From a virus, in the IMG/VR virus record IMGVR_UViG_3300020438_003800, positions 1-56,429 of that record: a stretch of DNA of 56,429 bases. One strand, written 5' to 3'. Every line of letters begins with the position of its first letter. Positions within the stretch are counted from its first letter, which is position 1. Both the position numbers and the translations under genes were made by a program. Shown one piece after another: positions 39,175-47,624 of this stretch. The notes under the pieces were generated by a model. The model saw only the letters and a program-made list of their open reading frames with translations. It made no database searches and had not been told where the DNA came from.

Positions 39175-39894
39175 TTATACTACAATACTACCTAAGTCAA
39201 TGTTTCGTGTTTCTGGAACTATTATAGTACCCATATCAACATCTACATCATCTAACATAAACTCTATAATACTAGTTACTGTTCTACCTACATCTCCAAA
39301 GTCAAAGTAATTATCAAATAATGGCGCAATAGTTGCAGGATCCATTCCATTTATTAATCCTGTAACATTACCTGTAAGATTACCTACAACATTATTCACC
39401 CGCAAAGTGTTAACATTGATAATGTCTTTATTATTAGAATCTAAGTTTACACTTAGGGTAGGATCTGTTTCACTTATTAAGCCAATAGGACCAGTATATG
39501 TAATATAAGCAACGTTGTTCTCAACATATGTATCTAGTCCATTAGCACCATGTAATGTTAATTTTTGTCCTTGTACCGCAGATATTTCTCCGGACTCTGT
39601 TTGTATTGTAATTTCAGTAATCGAGTTAGTATCAGAATCTATGATAACATTCCCTGCTGTGTCTGTTGTGACAGCAATATTTCTTCCAGCTAGAATACTT
39701 TTTAATTGTATATCATGATTAACAATCTGATCAAACAATCCAATACCTTCGCCTATATTAGATACTGTAGTTTTTTCGTTATCACGTAAATCTAGTTCTT
39801 CAAAATTATTGTTTACTTTTACAAATGCTTCTCGAAGATCATCTCCTGTGCCGTCATTTGCAATATTTCCTATATTAATTAAATTAATAGCCAT
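39175..39894 (-). CDS. Tail-fibre protein with NDGTGDxLR attachment module
   Basis: A 239-residue structural protein. Residues 12-34 hold NDGTGDDLREAFVKVNNNFE, the same module as at the N-terminus of the 2644- and 391-residue proteins. The rest is beta-rich with short repeats (LTLHGANGL, NLTGNVTGLING). The C-terminal 40 residues (DVDVDMGTIIVPETRNIDLGS) are acidic. It probably docks on the same baseplate site as the larger fibres. Confidence 0.68.
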   Translation of the reverse strand: MAINLINIGNIANDGTGDDLREAFVKVNNNFEELDLRDNEKTTVSNIGEGIGLFDQIVNHDIQLKSILAGRNIAVTTDTAGNVIIDSDTNSITEITIQTESGEISAVQGQKLTLHGANGLDTYVENNVAYITYTGPIGLISETDPTLSVNLDSNNKDIINVNTLRVNNVVGNLTGNVTGLINGMDPATIAPLFDNYFDFGDVGRTVTSIIEFMLDDVDVDMGTIIVPETRNIDLGSIVV

Positions 39895-39905
39895 TTAAAT
39901 CTCCG

Positions 39906-42900
39906 TTACGTAACCGTTATAGTATTATGCATACCGTTGTGAATTTGACATTGATACCAAAATGTACCGGAACTACCTATAGTCCATTGAAGTGTACCTG
40001 TACCTTGTCCTACAACGCCCGATGCTTGACTTCCTGTTCCTGCAACCTGTGCTGTTTTAATGTAAAATGGGTGCGCTGATGCTGTACCTGCGTCTACATT
40101 AAACTGTACCTTATCAGCATTATTATATGCTAACGTTGGTTGTGGACTATTATTAAATGTTCCGTTACGGTCTGTTCCACTAAAGTAGTAATTGTTTCCA
40201 GCATTTGTAACTGTAATTGAATAGTCAGGCGTAAACGTTGGTGCCTGTGAAGTATCATTTACTGTGATTGAAGTTGACGCTGATGGTCCTCCTGTAAGTG
40301 ATACTACCATAAATTCATCACCTTCGGTATTAGTATCTTCATCTAATGTGAAGCTTATAACATCTGTAGTATCTGTTACAAAGTTTCCAGTCATTGTACC
40401 TGCACTTAAATCACCTTCAGTAATACCTGTTACTATATAACCTATTGTTGTACCACTTGAAACACCTGTTGTGGATAGTGTAACAGTTACAGTACCGCCT
40501 TCGTTAACACTAAGTGCGCTAGGAGTAAGTGTGTATGTTGGTGCTAAACTTGTGTCATTAATTTGTATAGCAATTGCATCACCACTAGGCAGTGTCAACG
40601 TCATTGTTTCAGTACCTTCAGTAGTTAAGTCATCAGCAAGCGTAAATGCTAAACTTGCTGTGTTACTAGTAATTGTAAAGTTTCCTGTCAAATCTCCTGA
40701 ACTTAGATCGCTTGAATTAATGCCAGTTATAGTATACGGCACTGTTTCGTCGTCTGCTAAGTTTGTAGTAGTTAAGTTAACTGTAACTGTGTCACCTTCG
40801 TTAATATTCTGCGAACTTGCTGAAAGTGTAAAGGTAACAGTTGGTGTAAAACTTGTATCTTTAATTACAACTGAAATACTATCTAGTCCACCATCTAGTG
40901 TTAAAATAAATGTTTCGTCGCCTTCTGTTGTTAGGTCACTTGACACAGTAAACACTTGACTTGCTGTATTACCACTAACAACAAAATTACCCTGCATTGG
41001 TACTGCATTTATATCAGCAGTATCAACACCTGTAATTGTATACGGAATTGAACTTGTATCGGCTACATTGAGCGTAGAAAGTGTAATTGTAAAGTTGCCG
41101 CCTTCGTTAACTTCAAGTGTGCTTGTAGAAAGGTTATATGCTTGTCCGCCTGCTTGACTTGTGTCAGCAATATCAACACTTACACTTGCTTCGCCATTTT
41201 GCAAACCTAATACTAGTGTTTCTAATCCTTCAGTAACAGCATCTTCTGAAATTCTAAGAATTAACGAAGCTGTATTACTTTGCACAGTAAAGTTACCGCT
41301 TAGACTCTCCCCTCCAATATCAGCTGTACTTACACCCGATATTAAGTAAGGTATGTTTGTACCATCGTCTACATACTCTGTAGTTAATGTTATAGTTAAA
41401 TCATTACCTTCGCTTACAGTTGGTACATTAGAAGCTAGTGCATATGTTTGTGTTACAGCTACACTTGTGTCATTTATAGCTACGTCAACACTTTCGGCAT
41501 AGTCATTTAATGTTAGTCTAAGTGTTTCTGGTCCTTCAGTAAGAAAGTCATTTGCAATAGTCAACGATAGACTTGCACTATTAAGCAATACTGTAAAGTT
41601 GCCTGTCAAACTTTCTCCGCTTATGTCTGCACTATTTACACCTGTAATTGTATATCCTACTTGTGTAGCATCTGGAACATTTGAAGTTGTTAGTGTAATT
41701 GTAATAGCACTACCTTCGTTAGTGCTTACTGGTGCGCTAAGTGTATAACTAGGAGCAAGTGATGTTGAGCCTTCAACTTGACCTAATATCATTTGTGAAG
41801 GACTATTAAATTTGTTGTATGCATACTTATTTGCACTACCTTTTATGCTTCTTGAATCAGCATAATCGTCGTCTAATCCAGTGTCATAAATTTTACCACT
41901 AGGTGCATTACTAGTAATATAAGTCTTCATTTCTGCAGGGGTTACTTCTGGATTAATTTGTGCAAACAATGCAGCTGTGCCAGCTACTTGTGGTGACGCC
42001 ATACTAGTACCGCTTATGTTAGTTTGTTTAAAACTAGTATTAGATTCATAATCAGCAGAACCTGATCCCCATTTGTTTATTGTGCTTGTTCCTGCCATTA
42101 CATTTGTACCTGGTGCATAAACTGTAACTCCTGGACCAGATTCAGAACTTGATGCTTTTTGTTCTACTCCAGTGGAGTGTATACTGCTGTCTATATTACC
42201 TACTACAATAGCATTATCGCTCGCTGGGCTTCCGCCTCTGTTATAGTAAACTTGCCCAGATCCTGTTGTAAAATAATTATTATAATCTACACCTGTTGTT
42301 GGATCTATTCTTTGATACGAATTGCCTGCAGCTGTACAAACTATAACGCCTGCATCAATAAGCTCTTCCATATCTACATCAACAGATGCTACACGCTTTC
42401 CAAAAGTGTATCCAAAGCCGTTGAATCTACCTATCATACCATAATCAGCTCTACGTGCTGTTCCTGACCATCCTATGCCTCTATAGTTGCCGCCTGTAAT
42501 ACCTGAAAAGTACCCAAAGTATCCCCAGCTCATATTAACAATAGTAGGACGTTTTACTCCTGTAGCAGGATTGATAGGCTTTGATTTGTGCCATTCTTTA
42601 ATAACGTCAAAACAATCTGATACTGGCATGCCAGTGCCGGCATCTCCGCTACCTTCTAATCCGTTTACTTTGATTGCATATATCTCTGCACCTTTTGCCC
42701 AGCCATGTAAAATTCCAGCTGCTGTTGATGCAACATGTGTTCCGTGTCCGTCAAGGTCTCTATAAAAAAGTGCGTTTTGTGTTCCTGATAGCCCGCTGGA
42801 TGTATACCAATCAATTTGTTTTACTCTAGACGTAGTTGTACCAGCAACATAAAATTCTGGATGATCAACTTGTATTCCCGAGTCTTGTATAACAATGTCA

Positions 42901-43307
42901 ACTCCGGTACCATCAAGAGTATGATCGTAACCGCCTGTTACATTATTTCCAATGTAAGGATTTACGATGCTATTCATTCTACGCAATCCCCAGTTTATGT
43001 AATCTCCAGTATCTAATGAAGTTTTAGTAAAGTTGCCTGATTGTGTTGTCATGGCTTCCATATAGATATCATCACGTAATTCTGGCTTTAGTTCTACAGC
43101 AAAGACTCTTGAATCATTCTGCAATAACGCTGCTTCGTTGTCAGTTAAATTATAATGTGTATTTCTTTGTGAGCCCGGTCTTGCATTTGCTATTCCTACT
43201 GCTCGTTGAGGAATATCGCCAGCGCCTGTAGATGAAATCATTTCTTTATTAAAACGATCATAATCTACATCTCTGTTTAAACTTACAATATATTCTCTTT
43301 CGCTCAT
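39906..43307 (-). CDS. Virion subtilase with five beta-repeats and a C-terminal cupredoxin domain
   Basis: An 1133-residue modular protein. Residues 1-95 resemble an I9-type inhibitory propeptide (REYIVSLNRDVDY). Residues 110-500 form a subtilisin-like protease with Asp142 (VIQDSGIQ), His188 (DGHGTHVAS), oxyanion Asn329 (AAGNS) and Ser435 (SGTSMASPQVAG). Residues 520-1028 are five repeats of about 100 residues, Calx-beta-like. Residues 1030-1133 look like a plastocyanin-type domain with His1079, Cys1120, His1123 and Met1126, the type 1 copper ligand set. No signal peptide is visible; it sits among fibre genes, so virion display is likely. Confidence 0.85.
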   Translation of the reverse strand: MSEREYIVSLNRDVDYDRFNKEMISSTGAGDIPQRAVGIANARPGSQRNTHYNLTDNEAALLQNDSRVFAVELKPELRDDIYMEAMTTQSGNFTKTSLDTGDYINWGLRRMNSIVNPYIGNNVTGGYDHTLDGTGVDIVIQDSGIQVDHPEFYVAGTTTSRVKQIDWYTSSGLSGTQNALFYRDLDGHGTHVASTAAGILHGWAKGAEIYAIKVNGLEGSGDAGTGMPVSDCFDVIKEWHKSKPINPATGVKRPTIVNMSWGYFGYFSGITGGNYRGIGWSGTARRADYGMIGRFNGFGYTFGKRVASVDVDMEELIDAGVIVCTAAGNSYQRIDPTTGVDYNNYFTTGSGQVYYNRGGSPASDNAIVVGNIDSSIHSTGVEQKASSSESGPGVTVYAPGTNVMAGTSTINKWGSGSADYESNTSFKQTNISGTSMASPQVAGTAALFAQINPEVTPAEMKTYITSNAPSGKIYDTGLDDDYADSRSIKGSANKYAYNKFNSPSQMILGQVEGSTSLAPSYTLSAPVSTNEGSAITITLTTSNVPDATQVGYTITGVNSADISGESLTGNFTVLLNSASLSLTIANDFLTEGPETLRLTLNDYAESVDVAINDTSVAVTQTYALASNVPTVSEGNDLTITLTTEYVDDGTNIPYLISGVSTADIGGESLSGNFTVQSNTASLILRISEDAVTEGLETLVLGLQNGEASVSVDIADTSQAGGQAYNLSTSTLEVNEGGNFTITLSTLNVADTSSIPYTITGVDTADINAVPMQGNFVVSGNTASQVFTVSSDLTTEGDETFILTLDGGLDSISVVIKDTSFTPTVTFTLSASSQNINEGDTVTVNLTTTNLADDETVPYTITGINSSDLSSGDLTGNFTITSNTASLAFTLADDLTTEGTETMTLTLPSGDAIAIQINDTSLAPTYTLTPSALSVNEGGTVTVTLSTTGVSSGTTIGYIVTGITEGDLSAGTMTGNFVTDTTDVISFTLDEDTNTEGDEFMVVSLTGGPSASTSITVNDTSQAPTFTPDYSITVTNAGNNYYFSGTDRNGTFNNSPQPTLAYNNADKVQFNVDAGTASAHPFYIKTAQVAGTGSQASGVVGQGTGTLQWTIGSSGTFWYQCQIHNGMHNTITVT
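40224..41750 (-). repeat. Five tandem Calx-beta-like coding repeats
   Basis: Five repeats of about 300 bp each encode units with NEG-x-(8)-LTT near the start, (I/V)xYxITG, S-x-D-I-x-G, L-x-GNF and TEGxET, ending in NDTS or DTS. The units have diverged in DNA sequence, so this is an old protein-level duplication rather than fresh tandem DNA. Confidence 0.75.
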
Positions 43308-43325
43308 TACCTTTTTCCTAAGTTA

Positions 43326-46277
43326 TTACGCTATAGTTGCGTTCTGATTTGCAGTATTTAACCAACCATTTGTAGTGTATAGTAATGTTATATTATCATT
43401 AACATCGCTAAATGTAATTGTTGTTCCAGTTGCTAATGTAGTCGGAGTAACTATTGCATCACCGCCATCTACTATCATTGCAATTATTTTTACTTGTCCT
43501 AGTACACCATCTGCTAGTGTATACGCATCGTCGGTGCCAGTTGTTGTGATTTCAGTTATAAGTGTTTCTAAACTAATGTCACCCGGTCCGCTTATTTGCT
43601 GTACATCAGCTACAATTGTACTCAATGGCCCTACAACAGTTCCAGTAGTTCCGTCAATTATAATACTTGAATCGTCTGCAAAAACACTGCCTTGAAGATC
43701 TGTTTCAATAGTAGATGCTAAACTAAAAGATAATGCAAATGCACTTGCTTCTACATTAATTTGATTAGTTGTGCCTACAGCCGTTAAAACTTCACCTCCG
43801 GAAATATCTACAGTGCCCGTTCCAGTATTACCTGCTGTTGACATTGTAGCAGAAGTTATATATCCTCCGCTTGCATGATTGCCCCAACTAAATGCTGTAT
43901 CCCAATTAGTACTGTCTTGAATATTTGCTTTTGGAATATTATTGTTTACTGCATCAATTAGTACTGTACTGTCGTCACCTACAATACTACCTTTAACATC
44001 ACCAGTAACTCCGGCCTGTGCAATAATTGTATCAGTAAATGGAGAACTAAATGTACGTATTGCATCTGCTGTTAAATTTATACTTGTGTTTGTACCTTGT
44101 GGATTAAGAGTAATACCATTGTTTGCGCCGCTTGCTGTTGTAATTTGTATACTATCATCAGCTGTTATGTTATTTGCAACTAGTGCGGTTGAAAAACTAA
44201 CAGTGCCGTCAATAGTAGTTGTACTACCTGAATTACCAATATTAATTGCTGTTGCTGTTGTTGCACCAATGTCTACTGTTGTTTGATCTATGTTTGCTGC
44301 TAGTGTTCCTGGTGTTGCTGTGTGTGTTAGCTCACCGTTTGCAGGATTGTACATCATTACGTTTGCACTTGCTTGGTTTCTAACTGGTTGTATAACTGTA
44401 CTACTTGCTGTAGTATTTTCTACTGCACTACCAGTTGCGTTGATTACAATTGAGTTTGCGGCCTGGTTAGTTTCACCTGCTTCGTTACCAATTGCTACTG
44501 AGTATTGTCCTTGATTGGTTTTACCTGCTTGATAGCCTACTGCGGTACTATACATGCCTTGGTTAGTTTTACCAGAGGATATACCAACTGCTACTGAACT
44601 TGTACCTTGTCCACTTTCACCTGCACTATCGCCAATTGCTACTGCGGCTGTCCCTTGATTCTCTTTACCTGCTTGAAACCCTACTGCTACTGTTGTATTG
44701 CCTTGATTGGTTTGACCTGCTTCATGACCAAGTGCAATACTAAATTCACTTGTTCTTAAACTTGTTGTATCTACTGCACCAACAATCTTGTTGTTAACAC
44801 CGTCTACAAGTATAGTTGAATCATCACCTGACATAGTACCTGTCATATCACCGTCAAATGTACCTGTGTGCGCACCTGCTGCATTACCAGTTACATCTCC
44901 AACAACTGCGCCGGTGTGTGTACCCTGTGTGTCACCTGTTAGATTACCTGTAAAGGCTGCTTCAACTGTTGCAGCTACTAATGTTTCTGCTCCTAGTGTC
45001 CACTTGTCTGTTGTTTCGTCCCATACAAACGATTTGCTAGGAGATGTTCCTCGATCTATTTCGATACCTGATGTACCTAGTGTAACACCTGCACCTGCTT
45101 CGCCTGCATTTAATGTAATTCTATTATCTTTTATTTCTGTATCAGTTGTTTGTATAGAAGTTGTTGTACCGTTTACAGTAAGATCACCTGTAATTACAAC
45201 ATCGTCTTCAAAGTTTGCTGTACCTGTAACATTTGGCGAAACAATTTTACCAGCTACTCCGTCAATAATAACTGTGCTGTTGTCTGAAACAACAGAACCT
45301 GTTAAATCGCCAGTAAAGCCTCCTGATGCTGATATTCCTGTTGTAACATCGCCTACAAACTGTATTGCATTTGCTTGAAATTTTATTTTGCCATCTGCGC
45401 CTGCAGGTTGTAATAATATTTCTTCTTCTGAACTAGAGCCGTTAGTAACTAATGTAAGTCCACCGTCACCACTTATATTTGATGTTGAATGTACTGTTAA
45501 TCCTGTAGTTCTTGAACCTGTAAGTATTAAGTCTAAATTTACATTTACTGTTGTGATGTCAGCAACACCTGCATTAATCAGTGTAGATGTTGTTGTGTTA
45601 TTGTTTACATCGCCTACTATCTCGCTGTTTACGCCATCAACTAGTAGTGATGAATCGTCTCCAAATACACTTCCTTGTATATCACTATTAAATGCGTCTG
45701 CACTAAACAATGAGGACAAGCTACTGTCAAGATCCGCTGTTCTTAAAAAACCAACATCGTCAGTAAATTCTGAAAGGAAAGTTGGTGCGCCGGCTAGTGC
45801 AGCATAACTAATTACTCCTGCACTGCTATCAAAAACTATAGAACCAGAGTCTGTTACTAAATCACCAATTAGTTGATCAGCAATAACTTTGTTCCATTTT
45901 TTATCAGTAGTGCCTACTTGACCTGTATTTGTTGTATCAGGAATAATATTACTTGTGCTAACTACATCTGCTACCTGTATTGTACCTATTGCTCCTAGTG
46001 GAGCAAATTCTATTCCTGTGCCTGCTGCATTTACCTTTAAGAAAAAACTAGCCGCATTAGCATATGTACTAGGACTATCTTCTAATTCTAATAAATTTAC
46101 AGGATCTACAGTATTACCTCTTACAAGTAATTGTTGTGTACTTATTGTACCAACTGATGTAATGTCTTGTACATTAACAATATTACTATCAGATAGATCT
46201 AAGTCGTCAGTAGATGGCAGTTCCTTAATTTTATTGCCGTCTGTAGTATCAAGTACTAGGGGAAATCTATTTGCCAT
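43326..46277 (-). CDS. Large tail-fibre protein with YadA-like head repeats
   Basis: A 983-residue Gly/Thr/Val-rich protein. It contains at least five copies of a GSxxxDDSxxLxDGVNxxI motif (for example GSVFGDDSSLLVDGVNSEI). Residues roughly 512-610 hold six 16-residue units of the YadA/trimeric autotransporter head type (AGKTNQGQYSVAIG). A KANIQDSTNWDTAFSWGNHA segment recurs in the 391-residue neighbour. These are trimeric beta-helix fibre traits. A GATAAATA late box lies 24 bp upstream. Confidence 0.78.
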   Translation of the reverse strand: MANRFPLVLDTTDGNKIKELPSTDDLDLSDSNIVNVQDITSVGTISTQQLLVRGNTVDPVNLLELEDSPSTYANAASFFLKVNAAGTGIEFAPLGAIGTIQVADVVSTSNIIPDTTNTGQVGTTDKKWNKVIADQLIGDLVTDSGSIVFDSSAGVISYAALAGAPTFLSEFTDDVGFLRTADLDSSLSSLFSADAFNSDIQGSVFGDDSSLLVDGVNSEIVGDVNNNTTTSTLINAGVADITTVNVNLDLILTGSRTTGLTVHSTSNISGDGGLTLVTNGSSSEEEILLQPAGADGKIKFQANAIQFVGDVTTGISASGGFTGDLTGSVVSDNSTVIIDGVAGKIVSPNVTGTANFEDDVVITGDLTVNGTTTSIQTTDTEIKDNRITLNAGEAGAGVTLGTSGIEIDRGTSPSKSFVWDETTDKWTLGAETLVAATVEAAFTGNLTGDTQGTHTGAVVGDVTGNAAGAHTGTFDGDMTGTMSGDDSTILVDGVNNKIVGAVDTTSLRTSEFSIALGHEAGQTNQGNTTVAVGFQAGKENQGTAAVAIGDSAGESGQGTSSVAVGISSGKTNQGMYSTAVGYQAGKTNQGQYSVAIGNEAGETNQAANSIVINATGSAVENTTASSTVIQPVRNQASANVMMYNPANGELTHTATPGTLAANIDQTTVDIGATTATAINIGNSGSTTTIDGTVSFSTALVANNITADDSIQITTASGANNGITLNPQGTNTSINLTADAIRTFSSPFTDTIIAQAGVTGDVKGSIVGDDSTVLIDAVNNNIPKANIQDSTNWDTAFSWGNHASGGYITSATMSTAGNTGTGTVDISGGEVLTAVGTTNQINVEASAFALSFSLASTIETDLQGSVFADDSSIIIDGTTGTVVGPLSTIVADVQQISGPGDISLETLITEITTTGTDDAYTLADGVLGQVKIIAMIVDGGDAIVTPTTLATGTTITFSDVNDNITLLYTTNGWLNTANQNATIA
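44446..44739 (-). repeat. Six 16-residue YadA-like head repeats
   Basis: Six consecutive coding units follow the pattern xxAGxxNQGxxxxAVG or AIG. Each is 48 bp, with Gly and Ala fixed and polar positions varied, as in the left-handed beta-roll heads of trimeric adhesins. Confidence 0.7.
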
Positions 46278-46301
46278 TCTTATTAATCCTATTGTTATAC
46301 A

Positions 46302-46309
46302 TATTTATC
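46302..46309 (-). promoter_or_regulatory. T4-late-like promoter box
   Basis: GATAAATA on the minus strand in the 41-bp gap before ATG 46277. Confidence 0.62.
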
Positions 46310-46318
46310 GTAATCAAC

Positions 46319-47494
46319 TTATACGCCAGCAACTGCAATTTGGCGCCAATCACCATTCAGATATACTACCATAGTTTGGGCAGCATTTGATATTGGATCC
46401 CAACTTGTACCATCTGCAACTGCAACCATTCCGTTTACTGGACTACTAGGTTCTGCTGCCAGCACTGCTAAATTTAGTGTGCTAGATAAAGCTGCACTGT
46501 TAAATGTTACATCGTTAGTTGTATTCAAATCTTGATCAAATGAAGCGCCGCCGTCTGTAATTCCGTAACCTGCTAGTGTAGTCGGCTTGCTTGTTAAACT
46601 TGCAAACGCTCCATCAAATAATGCTGTATCACCTGCTAGTGCTGTTGTTGCTGTTGTGCCCAATGCCAATGCATCAGTAATTCCATAACCTGCTATTGTA
46701 GTTGGTGTTCCTGTTAGACTAGCAAACGTTTGTGCTGGAACACTTGTTAAAAACCCACTTAGGTCAACAGTGTTGCCACTTGATATTGATAAGTCTGTAC
46801 CAACTAATGTTAGTTCTTGGCTATCTGTTTCACTAGTAATATATCCTGCATTTTCTAATGTACTAACACGGGTTGCAAGTGCAGTATCGTCATAGTGTGC
46901 TAAATCTGTAATTTGTGATTCTGTAATACTAAGTGCTGTTTGATGCGTTGTAACATCTGATTCTGTAACTGTATAACTTGTTAGATACCCTGCTGTGCTA
47001 TGATTACCCCAGCCAAATGCTGTGTTCCAATTTGCTTCATTAGTACCATCTGCATATCCTGCTGTGCTATGATTACCCCAACCAAATGCTGTGTCCCAAT
47101 TTGTGCTATCTTCAATATTTGCTTTTGGGATTGAACTGTTAACGCCGTCTACAAGTAAAGTACTATCGTCTCCAAATACACTACCTACAGTATCTTGAAC
47201 CTCTGCAGGCGCTCCACCATTTACAAGTAATGCTCCGCCACTTGTAACTTCTATTCTTGCTCCGTTTACATAAATGAAGTTTTTAACATAAATGTCGTCC
47301 CACTGTTTATCAGCTGAGCCTAAATCAATTGTTCCGTCGGTATTGGGTAAAACATGTGATGTTGCTCCTGATGGATCACCCAACGCTGTATATACTTCAT
47401 TAAAATTATTATTAATTTTAGTAAAGGCAGAACGTAATGGATCTCCATCACCTTTATTTGGACTTGTTCCTGTATCAATTATTTGTTTTGCCAT
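46319..47494 (-). CDS. Tail-fibre protein with attachment module and GWGNHS repeats
   Basis: A 391-residue protein from ATG 47494, preferred over an upstream in-frame TTG because GGAG lies at proper spacing. Residues 9-31 have the fibre module NKGDGDPLRSAFTKINNNFN. The body has two copies of NWNTAFGWGNHSTAGY-type segments, plus paired LAGYGITD repeats. This resembles short phage tail fibres. It shares GSVFGDDSTLLVDGVN with the 983-residue fibre. Its 5' end overlaps a 49-residue gene by 20 bp. Confidence 0.72.
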   Translation of the reverse strand: MAKQIIDTGTSPNKGDGDPLRSAFTKINNNFNEVYTALGDPSGATSHVLPNTDGTIDLGSADKQWDDIYVKNFIYVNGARIEVTSGGALLVNGGAPAEVQDTVGSVFGDDSTLLVDGVNSSIPKANIEDSTNWDTAFGWGNHSTAGYADGTNEANWNTAFGWGNHSTAGYLTSYTVTESDVTTHQTALSITESQITDLAHYDDTALATRVSTLENAGYITSETDSQELTLVGTDLSISSGNTVDLSGFLTSVPAQTFASLTGTPTTIAGYGITDALALGTTATTALAGDTALFDGAFASLTSKPTTLAGYGITDGGASFDQDLNTTNDVTFNSAALSSTLNLAVLAAEPSSPVNGMVAVADGTSWDPISNAAQTMVVYLNGDWRQIAVAGV

Positions 47495-47624
47495 TTGGTG
47501 CTCCAACTTGAACTCTTATTTTACCAGCTGTGACTATTACTTGTCTAGGCTGCGGGTTTTTATTATCTACAAATGCTTTTGCATCTTTTCGTTTTATATA
47601 ATTATTAATTTTTTCTTGCTTCAT
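47475..47624 (-). CDS. 49-residue basic micro-protein between two fibre genes
   Basis: A short gene in a gap that otherwise looks empty. ATG 47624 forms TAATG with the stop of the 2644-residue protein, and its TGA lies 20 bp inside the next fibre gene. It begins MKQEKINNYIKRKDAKAF, is basic and ends GAPNGKTNN. Junction fit is the main support. A fibre-assembly chaperone is a guess from position. Confidence 0.55.
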   Translation of the reverse strand: MKQEKINNYIKRKDAKAFVDNKNPQPRQVIVTAGKIRVQVGAPNGKTNN

